NCBI GenBank assembly: GCA_947491025.1
Contig: CANLIC010000009.1
Location: forward strand, 62,001 to 126,000
From: Myxococcales bacterium
Lineage (GTDB): Bacteria; Myxococcota_A; UBA9042
Direction: 5' to 3'
DNA length: 64,000 nt
The notes beneath the pieces are model-generated. The model ran no database searches and was not told the DNA's origin. It worked only from the letters and a program-made list of their open reading frames with translations. A program made the position numbers and the translations under genes. Each line of letters begins with the position of its first letter. Position 1 is the stretch's first letter. Shown here piece by piece: positions 22,977 to 32,489 of the stretch.

Positions 22977-24326
22977 TCACCCGGCGCCGCCGATGACCCA
23001 CCATCGCTCGCCGACGTCGACGTCGAGGCGCCCGCGGCCGAGGTCCGTCGGGTCGTCGAATCGCTCGCCGTCTAGGGTATAGGGTCCATGCAGCCGCAAG
23101 CCGGTCGCCTCAGGAAAATCGCTGACGCCGGGGTGGCTGCCGCCACCGAGGAGCGCGGGCAGCATTCGGACCAGCGCGCCGACGTCGCTGGCGTCGACGA
23201 CCCTGGCGTGAAAGCCCGAGGCGCCTGGCGCACGCCGGATGGCGGCGACGACGCCGGTGGCGAGGCTCAGGTTGGCGGTCACGGCGACCACGGCCGTGTA
23301 GCGATCGAAGTGGGCCACACGTGGCGAGGCCGCCTCGACTTGGAGGGGCAAACCGAAGGGGCCAAGCCGCCAGCGCTCGCGTTCAAAGAGGGGCGAGCCG
23401 ATGGCTGCACCGCGAATCAACTCGCCGAGGAAGCGAAGCAGCCCGGGATAGCCGGCGCCGAATTGCTCGTAGAGCGTCAGTGCGTGGTAGACGACTTCGG
23501 AACCAAACACAAAGCCGTGGCGCAGTCCGCCTCCGCCGCGCACCGTCAGCGAGTCCAGTGGCCGCGACGGCAACGCTGCGAGCGGGGCGCCGGCGTGGTC
23601 GCTCACGAAGCGCTGAAGCGACCGCTCCGGGCGGACCTGGTGCCCGGTGGCGCGCGCCAGGATGTTCATGGTCCCGCCGCGCAGCAGCAGCAGCCGTGGC
23701 CGCGGTGCCGCGAGACCCCGCGCCGCAGCTTCAGCGTCGAGGGCGGCGAGGACGTTACAGGTGTGGTGCACGGTGCCGTCGCCGCCGGCCAAGGCGAGGA
23801 CGTTGACGCCCTCGACCGCCAGCAGCTCTGCGACGGCGCGACGCAACCCGACGAGATCGGCGGTACAGCGCAGCGGCCAGGGCCCGGCGAGCGTGGCGCT
23901 CTCCCGCGCCATGCGCCCGCGGTCGGCGCGGCCGTTGGCCAACACCCCGAGCCGCACCGGCGCGCCGTCGGCGAGGGCGGCCCGTCGGGTCGCTGCGCCC
24001 GCTTCGCTGAGGAGATGCGCCACGGGGTCGCTGCGACCGGGGCCGCTGGATGCTCCGTTCCCTCCAAGTTGCCCTGTCTCGCGCTGCGGCACCGGCACCT
24101 CCAACTTCGGAATGGGTTCGGGTGGGACCACGGCCTCAGCGGCGGCGGCGGTAGCGGTGGGGGTGGCGGTGCCGGCGGTTGCGCGTGCGGCGACGCGCTT
24201 GGGCTCTGGTCGATGGCGACGCGTCTTGTGTCTTGGGCCTTGCGGGTGGGGGCGCTCGCTGCGGCTCTTGGCGACCGGGAGAGGACGTGGCGGCGTCGGA
24301 TGCCGCGGGGCCTGATTCGGTACCAC
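22977..24326 (-). CDS. diacylglycerol/lipid kinase family protein
   Basis: 449 residues from a GTG at 24326 with GAAGG nearby. The first 105 residues are Pro/Ala/Arg-rich and probably disordered, so a later start cannot be excluded. The catalytic domain begins RLGVLANG, then LALAGGDGTVHHTCN (GGDGT 181-185, nucleotide-binding) and LLRGGTMNILARATG, and ends with YTLDGERFD, the DGE-type motif that helps position substrate. This matches the DAGK/sphingosine kinase/YegS fold, which phosphorylates a lipid hydroxyl with ATP at the inner membrane face. Substrate is unknown. It is transcribed divergently from the FHA gene and precedes the two giant lipoprotein genes. Confidence 0.87.
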   Translation of the reverse strand: MVPNQAPRHPTPPRPLPVAKSRSERPHPQGPRHKTRRHRPEPKRVAARATAGTATPTATAAAAEAVVPPEPIPKLEVPVPQRETGQLGGNGASSGPGRSDPVAHLLSEAGAATRRAALADGAPVRLGVLANGRADRGRMARESATLAGPWPLRCTADLVGLRRAVAELLAVEGVNVLALAGGDGTVHHTCNVLAALDAEAAARGLAAPRPRLLLLRGGTMNILARATGHQVRPERSLQRFVSDHAGAPLAALPSRPLDSLTVRGGGGLRHGFVFGSEVVYHALTLYEQFGAGYPGLLRFLGELIRGAAIGSPLFERERWRLGPFGLPLQVEAASPRVAHFDRYTAVVAVTANLSLATGVVAAIRRAPGASGFHARVVDASDVGALVRMLPALLGGGSHPGVSDFPEATGLRLHGPYTLDGERFDDPTDLGRGRLDVDVGERWWVIGGAG

Positions 24327-24797
24327 AGCCCTTCGCGGGGTGCGACGGCAGCTGGGGTGGCGACGTGTCCCTCTCTGTTGCGGGTTGGCCGAATCCGGTG
24401 CGGGTTGGCCAACGTCGGTGCGCGTGGGCCGGGGCGTGCAGCGTCGCCGTGGAGCGCCGCATGTGCGCCGGCAGTCTAGGCGTCAGCGGACGAGTCGGCA
24501 CGCGCGTCCTGAGCCGCAAGGCCTGAGGAGGCCCCGAGTCCCGCCACGAGGCGTCCCAGTCGAGCGTTCGCGGAGCCCCAAACGGCGCCCTGCCGAGCCC
24601 CGCGATGCCGCCCCTTCAGCCGCAAAGCCCATGTACAGACGGACAGACACCGAGATCGTGCGGTAGCCTTGTCCACCATCCGGCGCCATGTTAGGCTCGT
24701 GCCCCGACGGTGTGGCTCGCCTAGAGCGCTGCCATTCACCCTTCGCGGAGTACGTGCGCCGCCTCAGGTTCGACCGCCCAGGAGACCACCCCGGCCC
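24327..24797. other. divergent intergenic region between lipid kinase and FHA genes
   Basis: 471 bases with no convincing gene. Overlapping open frames on both strands lack ribosome binding sites and have shifting base bias. The right part holds the predicted FHA promoter at 24669. Confidence 0.5.
24669..24697 (+). promoter_or_regulatory. predicted promoter of the FHA/DppBC operon
   Basis: TTGTCC (24669-24674), 17-base spacer, TAGGCT (24692-24697), about 100 bases before the FHA start. Same -10 box and spacing as at 9090-9118. Confidence 0.4.
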
Positions 24798-26696
24798 ATG
24801 CTGCAGCTGTCGATCCAGGACTTTGAGGGCAAAGCCACGACGGTCCCGCTTGCCGACGGCGAGCTGACGATCGGCCGCGACGAGTCCAATGCGATCTGTC
24901 TGACCGAGCGAAACGTCTCGCGCCATCAAGCACGCATCTTGGTGCAGGGCGACCAGGCGTCGATCGAGCCCCTGCGCGCGACTTGGGGCACCCGCCTCAA
25001 CCAGCACTTGCTGCGCGCGCGGGTCGAGCTGCGTCCGGGCGACGTCATTCAAATTGGCGACTACACGCTGGAATTGTTGAGCGGCACCTCCGGTGGCCGC
25101 CGCGACACCGCGTTGGTTGACGACAGTTCTGGCGGCTCCGGCCCCTCATCGCCGCCGCGCCACGGCGCCCCCGACAACAAGGGCGCAGTCGACAACCGCA
25201 CCTCGATCGTCAACCTCGCTGACATCCAGCTGGCCACGAGCGCGCCCGGCGAGTCGACGCCGATCGCCGCCGCTGAGCAGCCTCGCCTGGTGGTCGAGAG
25301 CGACAACCTGCGCGGGCTGGAGCTGCGGGTCACGCGCTCGCCGACGACGATCGGCCGCGTCGCCGAGAGCGCTGACCTCGTCGTCGATCACCGCTCGATC
25401 TCCAAAGAGCATGCGCGCCTCACTCGCAAGCCGGACGGCACGTGGGAGGTGCTCGATCTCGGCTCCAGCAACGGCATCCAGATCAACGGCGAACCCTACA
25501 GCAAGAGCGCGATCCGCAGCGGCGACGTGCTCATCTTGGGTCACGTGGCGTTGCGCTTCCTCGGGCCGGGCGCGGCGACTCCTGCGCGCGCTGCCGGTGG
25601 CGGTGGCGGCGGCGGCAAGGGCCTGGTCGTCGCCGCGATCATCGTGACGCTGTTGCTGGCCGGTGGCCTGGCGGCGTTCCTGTTGACCGGTGGCGGCGAC
25701 AAGCCCGTGCCCGAGGCGCCTGCCAATGAGGGCAAGGGCCCTGCCAACAACGGCGGCGGCCAGGCCGTCGTGGCGGCAGGCGAGGGTCATGTCGAAGAGG
25801 CACCCGAGGGTGTCGATGTCGCCGACAAGATTCGCCAGATCGAGAAGATGCGCGTCGCCGGCATGGTCCGCGAGGCGTTGGCGCTGGCGCGAGAGACCCA
25901 GAAGTCGGCGGACGGCAAACCGGAGCTGGCGCTCTTGGTGCGCAAGCTCGAGGCAGAGCTGGAGGCCATCGACAAGATCACCGCAGCGGAGAAGATCGTC
26001 GACGACGATCCGAAGCAGGCGGTCGACGCGATCAACGATCTCGGCGACTCGCTTGAGGAGGGCTCCGCGCTGCGCAAGCGGGCCGACGCGTTGCTCGCCA
26101 AGGCGCGAACGATGCTGGTCGCAAACCTGCTCGACGAAGCCGAGAAGCTGCTCAAGCGCAAGGAGGCTGGCGAGGCGCTGGCCAAGGCTGAGCTGGCGCA
26201 AGAGTACGCGCCAGGCAACGAGGACGCTGCGAAACTGGTGGTGAAAGCGAGGGCGATGCTCAAGGAGACGGGCGAGCCGGAGCCGGCCGTCGAGCGCCCT
26301 GCTGCCAAGGTCAAGCCGGATGCCCGCCCACGTGTCGAGACAGCGCCCAAGCCCAAGCCCGCGCCGACCGCCGAGGTGCCCGCTCCAAAGCCGGCCCCGA
26401 CGCCCGTCGAGGCCGATCCGGCGCCCAAGCCCAAGCCCGCCGGCGACATGAGCGCGCAGGAGCACTACAACGCAGGTCGTACGGCAGGCGCAGCGGACGA
26501 CAAGCAGGGCGCGATTCAGCACTTCCAGTCGGCCGTGAAGCTCGGCTTCAAGAAGGCGCACGGCCAGCTGGCGCGGCTCTACTTCCAGATGGGCGACAAG
26601 GGCAATTGCGCCAAGCACGGCAACCTCTATGTCCAGATGTACCCGGACGCCGCGGACGCCCAGGCCATCGAGGGCATGCTCGAGAAGTGCCGCTGA
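24798..26696 (+). CDS. tandem FHA-domain membrane protein with C-terminal repeat region
   Basis: 632 residues; the ATG at 24798 starts exactly at the first FHA domain (MLQLSIQDFEG), whereas the longer frame adds non-conserved sequence. FHA1 is about 1-95 (LTIGRDESNAICL, NVSRHQARI). FHA2 is about 165-255 (TTIGRVAESADLVVD, SISKEHARL, LGSSNGIQING). These domains bind phosphothreonine peptides, so the protein likely reads serine/threonine-kinase signals. A transmembrane helix (about 274-296, GLVVAAIIVTLLLAGGLAAF) is followed by a long helical, Glu/Ala-rich part and a Pro/Lys linker. A C-terminal Sel1/TPR-like segment (YNAGRTAGAADDKQGAIQHF, then GFKKAHGQLARLYFQMGD) ends the protein. The stop overlaps the dppB-like start by 10 nt. 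Confidence 0.85.
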   Translation: MLQLSIQDFEGKATTVPLADGELTIGRDESNAICLTERNVSRHQARILVQGDQASIEPLRATWGTRLNQHLLRARVELRPGDVIQIGDYTLELLSGTSGGRRDTALVDDSSGGSGPSSPPRHGAPDNKGAVDNRTSIVNLADIQLATSAPGESTPIAAAEQPRLVVESDNLRGLELRVTRSPTTIGRVAESADLVVDHRSISKEHARLTRKPDGTWEVLDLGSSNGIQINGEPYSKSAIRSGDVLILGHVALRFLGPGAATPARAAGGGGGGGKGLVVAAIIVTLLLAGGLAAFLLTGGGDKPVPEAPANEGKGPANNGGGQAVVAAGEGHVEEAPEGVDVADKIRQIEKMRVAGMVREALALARETQKSADGKPELALLVRKLEAELEAIDKITAAEKIVDDDPKQAVDAINDLGDSLEEGSALRKRADALLAKARTMLVANLLDEAEKLLKRKEAGEALAKAELAQEYAPGNEDAAKLVVKARAMLKETGEPEPAVERPAAKVKPDARPRVETAPKPKPAPTAEVPAPKPAPTPVEADPAPKPKPAGDMSAQEHYNAGRTAGAADDKQGAIQHFQSAVKLGFKKAHGQLARLYFQMGDKGNCAKHGNLYVQMYPDAADAQAIEGMLEKCR

Positions 26697-27652
26697 TCCG
26701 GAGCGCCTCGCTGCGCCTGCTCGGCGCGTTGATCTCGATCGTCGGTGTGGTCTGGCTGGTCTTTCTGGCGGTGCGAGTCGCCCCAGGAGATCCGGTCGAC
26801 GTCTTGCTCGGGGAGCGCGCCACTGCCGTTGAGCGCGCGACCCTGCGCCGCCAGATGCACCTCGACGGCGACCTGTGGCAGCAAGCGGGCGGCTGGATCG
26901 CCGAGTTGGCCGATGGCGACCTCGGCACGTCGATCACGGCGCGCGGTCGACCCGTCGCGGTGTCGACCCTGCTCGCTGAGGCCGCTCCACCCACGGTGCG
27001 GCTGGCGACGGCCGCGATCGCCGTCGGGCTGCTGCTATCGCTCTTGCTCGGCACCTGGGCCGCGCTTGACCGCAGCGGCGCCGGCGATCTCGTCGGACGC
27101 GCCTGGGCGGTGGTCGCGACCTCGACGCCGATCTTCGTCACGGGGCCGCTTGCGCTGCTGATCGGCGCCGTCGCCCTGCCCTGGCTGCCCTCGCCGGCCC
27201 ACCCCGACGCCGGGGGCGACAGCGCCGCCGGGCTCTGGCTGCCGGCTTTGGTGCTCGGCGCCGCGTTGAGCGGCCGCATGTCGCGCTTGCTGCGCACGCG
27301 GCTGCGGCATGAGCTGGGCCAGGGACCGGCGCGAGCGCTGCTTCTGCGCGGCCTGTCGCCGACACGGACCGTCGTGGCACACCTGTGGCCGAACGCGCTG
27401 CTGCCGCTGTTGCCGGCGCTGGCACATCAACTTGGCGGCCTGCTCGGCGGTGCGCTGGTCTGTGAGGCGGTGTTTGGCCGACCGGGGGTCGGGACCTTGC
27501 TCGTCGAGGCCGTATTTGCGCGCGATCCTGCGTTGGTGCAGGGCGTGACCATCGCCCTCGCTGCGGGCTACGCGGCGCTGCTGGCCACGGTCGATATGGC
27601 CGTCGCGCTGCTCGATCCTCGAACCCGCGCGACGACCCTGGAAGCGACGTGA
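26687..27652 (+). CDS. DppB/OppB-type ABC transporter permease
   Basis: 321 residues from a GTG at 26687, ten bases inside the FHA gene; the longer frame is the FHA gene read out of frame. About six membrane helices starting LRLLGALISIVGVVWLVFLAV, followed by the family segment RVAPGDPVDVLLGERA. The cytoplasmic coupling (EAA) loop reads GLSPTRTVVAHLWPNALLPLL and GALVCEAVFGRPGVGTLLVEAV, close to DppB consensus. Forms the membrane channel with the next gene product for uptake of peptides or similar solutes. No binding protein or ATPase gene is adjacent, so those partners must be encoded elsewhere. Confidence 0.88.
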   Translation: MPLIRSASLRLLGALISIVGVVWLVFLAVRVAPGDPVDVLLGERATAVERATLRRQMHLDGDLWQQAGGWIAELADGDLGTSITARGRPVAVSTLLAEAAPPTVRLATAAIAVGLLLSLLLGTWAALDRSGAGDLVGRAWAVVATSTPIFVTGPLALLIGAVALPWLPSPAHPDAGGDSAAGLWLPALVLGAALSGRMSRLLRTRLRHELGQGPARALLLRGLSPTRTVVAHLWPNALLPLLPALAHQLGGLLGGALVCEAVFGRPGVGTLLVEAVFARDPALVQGVTIALAAGYAALLATVDMAVALLDPRTRATTLEAT

Positions 27653-28644
27653 CGCCGGCACCGACCTGGCAGCCGGATGCCAACGCCACCGCCTCGGATC
27701 CGACGCTGCTGGCACCGCTGCGCACGGTCCGCCGCTCGGGCTCCGTGCTGGCCGCCTGCCTGCTGGCTTTTTTCTCCGCGCCCTTGTGGTGGCCCGTCGA
27801 CCCTGCGGCGGCCGTAGCCGTGCCCCTGCTCTCCCCCGGCTGGGCGCACCCCTTCGGCAGTGACGCCGAGGGCCGCGACTTGCTGGCGCGTCTGCTGGCT
27901 GGCGGCCGGCTGGCGGCGGTGGTGGGCCTCGGCACCGCCCTGTTGGCGGTCGGCGCCGGCGCCTTGCTCGGCACGCTGGCCGGCTGGCGGGGAGGCCTGG
28001 TCGATGTCTTGCTGAGTCGCAGCGCCGATGTCGCGTCGGCGTTCCCAGGCGTGTTGCTGGCGCTGCTCGTGCTCTTCGTCGCAGAGCAGCCGAGCGCCGC
28101 GACCGTCATCGTCTCGCTGGCAGCGACGGGATGGGCGAGCTCGTTTCGGCTGGTCCGGGGCCTCGTGCTTGCGCTGCGGCGGCGCGAGGACCTGCTTGCG
28201 GTCGCGCTCTACGGCACGTCGACGCCGCGGCTGCTGGCGCTGCACGTCGCGCCGGAGGTCGCAGGGCCGCTGGCTGTGCAGGCGACGTTCACTTCGGCTT
28301 CCGCGGTCTTGGGCGAGGCAAGCCTGTCCTTTCTCGGCTTCGGACCGCCCTCGGGCGCGAGCTGGGGCGCGTTGCTCGAGGACGGCGTCCTGTTGGCGCT
28401 CGGCAGTCCATGGCTGTTGTTGCTTCCGGCCGCGGCGCTCTGTGTGTGGCAGGCGGGCCTCCTGACCTTGGCCGACGGCTTGCGCGATTGGCTCGACCCG
28501 CGCAACGTTGCCGAGCGAGGCGCCGAGGCCATGGGCCAAGGTTCAGACGTTGGGTCTATGAACGCGAGTGGGGTCGTTGCGGGAGTCGCCAGCGGGCATC
28601 GCGGAACGTCGGCTCCAGCTTCAGACGACCAGCGTGGTCCTTGA
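27649..28644 (+). CDS. DppC/OppC-type ABC transporter permease
   Basis: 331 residues from a GTG overlapping the dppB-like stop (27649-27652). Family features: HPFGSDAEGRDLLARLLAGGR after the first helix, then YGTSTPRLLALHVAPEVAGPL and GEASLSFLGFGPPSGASWGALLEDG, matching the DppC coupling region. Six helices expected. The last 45 residues are hydrophilic and unlike the family. Pairs with the upstream permease; the nearby nagZ gene suggests, without proof, that the transported solute could be a cell-wall peptide or muropeptide. Confidence 0.9.
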   Translation: MTPAPTWQPDANATASDPTLLAPLRTVRRSGSVLAACLLAFFSAPLWWPVDPAAAVAVPLLSPGWAHPFGSDAEGRDLLARLLAGGRLAAVVGLGTALLAVGAGALLGTLAGWRGGLVDVLLSRSADVASAFPGVLLALLVLFVAEQPSAATVIVSLAATGWASSFRLVRGLVLALRRREDLLAVALYGTSTPRLLALHVAPEVAGPLAVQATFTSASAVLGEASLSFLGFGPPSGASWGALLEDGVLLALGSPWLLLLPAAALCVWQAGLLTLADGLRDWLDPRNVAERGAEAMGQGSDVGSMNASGVVAGVASGHRGTSAPASDDQRGP

Positions 28645-28750
28645 GGGCGGGTGGCGACGGGTGGTGACGGCGCGGGTCGCCGCGGGCGGGCAGCGCGGGC
28701 GCGTCTGTCCGGCGACGAGGGGCTCCGAGGCAGCCTGCGGAGGTGCGTGG

Positions 28751-29914
28751 ATGGCGATCGATGCACTGCGGCGAGCGGTGGCGACCCCACCGGTGCCGAG
28801 CGACGCGGCCGGGGCCGAACGGCTGGCGCTCGAGCTGCTGGTCGGCGGCTACGAGGGGCAGACGCTGCCCGACTCGATGGCACGGCGGCTCGAGCGGGGC
28901 TTGACCGGCGTGGTGCTGTTCGCGCGCAATTTCTCCAAGAACGACGTGGGCATCGACACCGAAGCGCTGCTGAGCCACACCGCAGCGATCCATGCCGCGG
29001 CGGCGCGCCAGGCCAGCACCGGCGGCTTGCCGGCGGTCTGCGCTGTCGATCAAGAGGGCGGCAAGGTGGCGCGGCTGCGGGCGCCCTTTACCCATCTGCC
29101 GCCGATGCGCTCCCTCGCCGGGCGTGACGACCCGTCGTTGACCGAACGCGTAGGCTGGCAGACGGGCCGCGAGTGCCTGGCAGCCGGCTTCAACGTCGAC
29201 TTCGCGCCGGTGCTGGACATCGACACCAACCCCGACAACCCGATCATCGCCGATCGCGCCTTCGGCGACACGGCCGAGGCGGTCATCCGGCACGCCGGTG
29301 CGTTTCTGCGCGGGCTGCAGCGCGCCGGCGTGGTCGGCTGCGGCAAGCACTTTCCGGGGCACGGCGACACCCAAGTCGACAGCCACCTTGCCTTGCCCGT
29401 CCTCGACTTCGATCTCGAGCGCCTCGAGGCCGTCGAGCTGCGCCCTTTCCAGGCCCTGGCTGGCGAACTCGACCTCGTGATGACCGCCCACATCCTGTTT
29501 CGGGCCCTCGATCCCAAACTGCCCGCGACGCTCTCGCCCGAGGTGCTGCGCCCATTGCTGCGTGGGCACTGCGCCTTCAGCGGCGTTGTTGTCAGCGACG
29601 ACTTGGAAATGCGCGGCGTCGCCGATGCGTTCTCGCCTGGGGACTGCGTACGACTCGGCTTGCGGGCCGGTGTCGACCTGTTCCTCATCTGCCGCGACGA
29701 GGCGCGGCTGGAGGAGGCGCAGTGCGCAGCAGCCAAGATCTTGCGCGACGGCGGCGAAGCGTCAGCCTCGGCGCGGGCTGCGATCGGTCGCGTGCGCCGA
29801 CTGCGCTCGCGGCTGGCGTTGCCGGTGGCAGACCGCGATGCCCTGCGGTGCGTCCTTGGGGATGGGCCGGCGCTCGGCTTGCGTGAGGCGCTTGCGGTTG
29901 GCACCGTCCTTTGA
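28751..29914 (+). CDS. nagZ: beta-N-acetylhexosaminidase, glycoside hydrolase family 3
   Basis: 387 residues from the ATG at 28751; the frame is open earlier but upstream sequence is not conserved. Cleaves N-acetylglucosamine from anhydromuropeptides during cell-wall recycling in the cytoplasm. Family motifs: VDQEGGKVARLR (residues of about 98-109), the GH3 NagZ signature KHFPGHGDTQVDSH starting at K199, and the nucleophile region VVVSDDLEMRG with aspartates 283-284. No signal peptide, as expected for NagZ. Length agrees with NagZ of about 340 plus a short C-terminal helix extension. Lies between the peptide permeases and the processing protease. Confidence 0.93.
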   Translation: MAIDALRRAVATPPVPSDAAGAERLALELLVGGYEGQTLPDSMARRLERGLTGVVLFARNFSKNDVGIDTEALLSHTAAIHAAAARQASTGGLPAVCAVDQEGGKVARLRAPFTHLPPMRSLAGRDDPSLTERVGWQTGRECLAAGFNVDFAPVLDIDTNPDNPIIADRAFGDTAEAVIRHAGAFLRGLQRAGVVGCGKHFPGHGDTQVDSHLALPVLDFDLERLEAVELRPFQALAGELDLVMTAHILFRALDPKLPATLSPEVLRPLLRGHCAFSGVVVSDDLEMRGVADAFSPGDCVRLGLRAGVDLFLICRDEARLEEAQCAAAKILRDGGEASASARAAIGRVRRLRSRLALPVADRDALRCVLGDGPALGLREALAVGTVL

Positions 29915-29951
29915 GTCGAGGCCAATGCAAACGGCCCGGAGGTGGACTGTG

Positions 29952-32279
29952 ATGGCAGCGTTGGACAAGGACCGCGGAGTCTGGGCCGTCACGAGCAGGG
30001 CGCCCACCGTCGAGCCGCGGCCTGGATCCGCCAGCTTCAAGGCGCAAGCGAAGGCCATCGCCGCCCTGCTGGCCCTTTGCTCAGCTTGTGGCCGCGGCGG
30101 TGAGCCGGCGCACGCCAGCGAGGGGCCCGCAGGCGCTGAGGAGCACGCCAGCAAGGGCAAGTCTGCGCCCGCTGAGCTGGCTTCGGCGGGTAACGAGGCC
30201 TTCGCCCCCGACGACGGCGCGCGCAAGCGTTCCGAGGTCGCAGACGAAGACGAGGGCGAAGAGTCCGAAGACGAAGACGACATCGACTTCTGGAAAGGCG
30301 TGAAGTTCGACGTCCAGAATTTCGACGAGGTGATCGACTACGTCACGACCTACTACATCGACGACAAGGTCGACCTGCAGCGCGCCTGGGTCGCCGCCGC
30401 CAACGGTGCGCTCGGTGCGCTGGAGCCGGACCTGGAGCTGCTGCCGCAGTCGTTTTTGCAGGCCCGCAGGGGCCACGTCGATGAAGAGGGGCGCCTCGAC
30501 GGTCAGACTGAGCCTTTCGTCTGCGAGGGCGAGACCATCCCCGGCGTCGTGCTGCACCGCATTCCCGGCTCCGCTTGGTTGAAGCACCACCAGAAGAAGA
30601 TGCCCGACCGCCGGCTGACTGACGAAGAGATCTCCAAGCTGCGCGCGGACGCCCGCGCCCGGTACGCCGCCTATCGCGCCGCTTGGACGCCGATTCCGTT
30701 CACGCGGAAGAACTTCCTCTGTGCGATCGCGCTGGTCGAGGCCCGACTGCCCGCAGCCCGCAAAGAGGTGCAGGCACGCCTGCAGGCACCGCTGCCACCG
30801 GTGGTGGCCGGAAAGCCAGCAGCGGAGGCCAAGGCGGCGGATGTCGGCTCTGCGAAGGTCAAGGATTCCGAAGGGGGCGCGGCACCGGCGGCAGCTCCCG
30901 CACCGGCGGCACCCGCGGCAGCATCCAGCAAGGCCGTGGCGGCGGCTGGCAAGGGTGCTTCGGAGAAGGCGGCAGCCGCGAAGCCGGCGCAAGCCGAGAA
31001 AGTGGCCCCGGCGGCGCCCCCCGGTCTCTACGACGAGCTGCCGATGGACGCTGACGACCGCAAGCGGGTGGTCATGCCGGACAGCCATCGGAGCTGGCTG
31101 GCGGCCTCCGCGGCGTACCTCTACGCCCTCGATCCGCACTCGGCCGTGATCGCGCGCAAGCAATGGGACGAGTCGACGCGCAAGACGCAAGACAGCTCGT
31201 TCGAGGGCATCGGCGCCGTGCTGACCCAGCGCGACAAGCGGACGATCGTCGAGAACCCGATGGAGGACCTGCCGGCGTGGCGGGCCGGCGTGCGCGCAGG
31301 CGACGAGATCTTGATGGTCGATGGCATCGACATCAGCGGCTGGATGCTGAGCCGGGTGGTCGACAAGATCCGCGGCAAGAAGAACACGCGCGTCGAGCTG
31401 ACCCTGCAGCGCGAGGGCGAGCCCAAGCCGTTGGTCATCGGGATCGTGCGCGCTCACATCCCGATCAAGAACGTCAGCGGCAAGCTGCTGCCAGAGTACG
31501 AGGGCGTGGCGCACATCAAGATGTCGGGGTTCGTGCCGCGCAGCACCACCGACCTGCGCGCCGAGATCGAGGCGTTGGCGGCTCAGGCGCCAGGCGGCAA
31601 GCTCAAGGGCCTCATCCTCGACCTGCGCCGCAACTCGGGCGGCCTGCTCAACCGCGCCATCGACATCGCCGATCTCTTCTTGGAGCGCGGCCGCATCGTC
31701 AGCGTCAAGAGCCGCCACAAGGCGCGCGCTGGCAAGTCCGAAGAGGTCTACGACGCCAAGGCCGACAAGGACGACTACGACTTCCCGATGGTGGTGCTGG
31801 TCGACGACGGGGCCGCCTCGGCCAGCGAGATCGTCGCCTCGGCGCTGCAGGAGAACGGCCGCGCCCTGGTCGTCGGCCTGCGGACCTTCGGCAAGGCCAG
31901 CGTGCAGACGCTGTTTGAGCCGGCGCTGCACCTCGACTACTACGTCAAGCTCACCGTGGCCCGGTACTACGCGCCGTCGGGCCACACCATCCAGGTCACC
32001 GGCGTTCACCCCGACGTCGTCATCCCGCCCAAGGTCGACGGCAAGATCCCGGTCGGCTTCCGCGAAGAGAACCTGACCAACCACCTCGACCCGATCGACG
32101 CCCCCGCGCCCTCGCCTCTGGCACCGATGTTCAAGGCCCTGCAGGGCTGCGTCGAGTCGAGCGGCAAGGCGCGCAAGATCGCAACGCGTGAGCCCAAACC
32201 GCAGGTGGCGCCGGACTTTCAGGTCCTCTCCTCCGCCGATCACCTGCTCTGCCTGGCGCGGCTCCAGGCCGGCAAATAG
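29952..32279 (+). CDS. S41 carboxyl-terminal processing protease (CtpA/Prc family)
   Basis: 775 residues. The ATG at 29952 is preferred over 29925 because GGAGG (29938-29942) sits nine bases upstream. A hydrophobic segment near 34-45 ending LCSACG looks like a signal or lipoprotein signal. An acidic stretch, a catalytic-domain cap, a long Ala/Lys/Pro linker (about 270-365), a PDZ domain (IGAVLTQRDKRTIVENPMED) and the S41 core follow. Catalytic serine S623 in AASASE and lysine K648 in FGKASVQ are 25 residues apart, the usual Ser-Lys dyad spacing. It cuts periplasmic proteins at their C-termini. The linker and acidic insert make it longer than CtpA (about 430). Confidence 0.92.
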   Translation: MAALDKDRGVWAVTSRAPTVEPRPGSASFKAQAKAIAALLALCSACGRGGEPAHASEGPAGAEEHASKGKSAPAELASAGNEAFAPDDGARKRSEVADEDEGEESEDEDDIDFWKGVKFDVQNFDEVIDYVTTYYIDDKVDLQRAWVAAANGALGALEPDLELLPQSFLQARRGHVDEEGRLDGQTEPFVCEGETIPGVVLHRIPGSAWLKHHQKKMPDRRLTDEEISKLRADARARYAAYRAAWTPIPFTRKNFLCAIALVEARLPAARKEVQARLQAPLPPVVAGKPAAEAKAADVGSAKVKDSEGGAAPAAAPAPAAPAAASSKAVAAAGKGASEKAAAAKPAQAEKVAPAAPPGLYDELPMDADDRKRVVMPDSHRSWLAASAAYLYALDPHSAVIARKQWDESTRKTQDSSFEGIGAVLTQRDKRTIVENPMEDLPAWRAGVRAGDEILMVDGIDISGWMLSRVVDKIRGKKNTRVELTLQREGEPKPLVIGIVRAHIPIKNVSGKLLPEYEGVAHIKMSGFVPRSTTDLRAEIEALAAQAPGGKLKGLILDLRRNSGGLLNRAIDIADLFLERGRIVSVKSRHKARAGKSEEVYDAKADKDDYDFPMVVLVDDGAASASEIVASALQENGRALVVGLRTFGKASVQTLFEPALHLDYYVKLTVARYYAPSGHTIQVTGVHPDVVIPPKVDGKIPVGFREENLTNHLDPIDAPAPSPLAPMFKALQGCVESSGKARKIATREPKPQVAPDFQVLSSADHLLCLARLQAGK

Positions 32280-32489
32280 CGCCCAAAGGCTTGGCTTCAA
32301 CTCAGGGATGAGCGCTCTGAGCGGCGGCGCGGCATCCGCTCGCGGCGCCCGCCCTGCCACGTGGGCGGGCAGCGGGAGGGGCGGGGTTGGGCATTGGCGC
32401 CGATACTGGTACGGTCGGCCCAGGGTCGGCGCAGCCGGCGGCGCGGCGGACGCGTTGACGAGCGGCCTGACGCAGCCAAGGTGGGCGCG

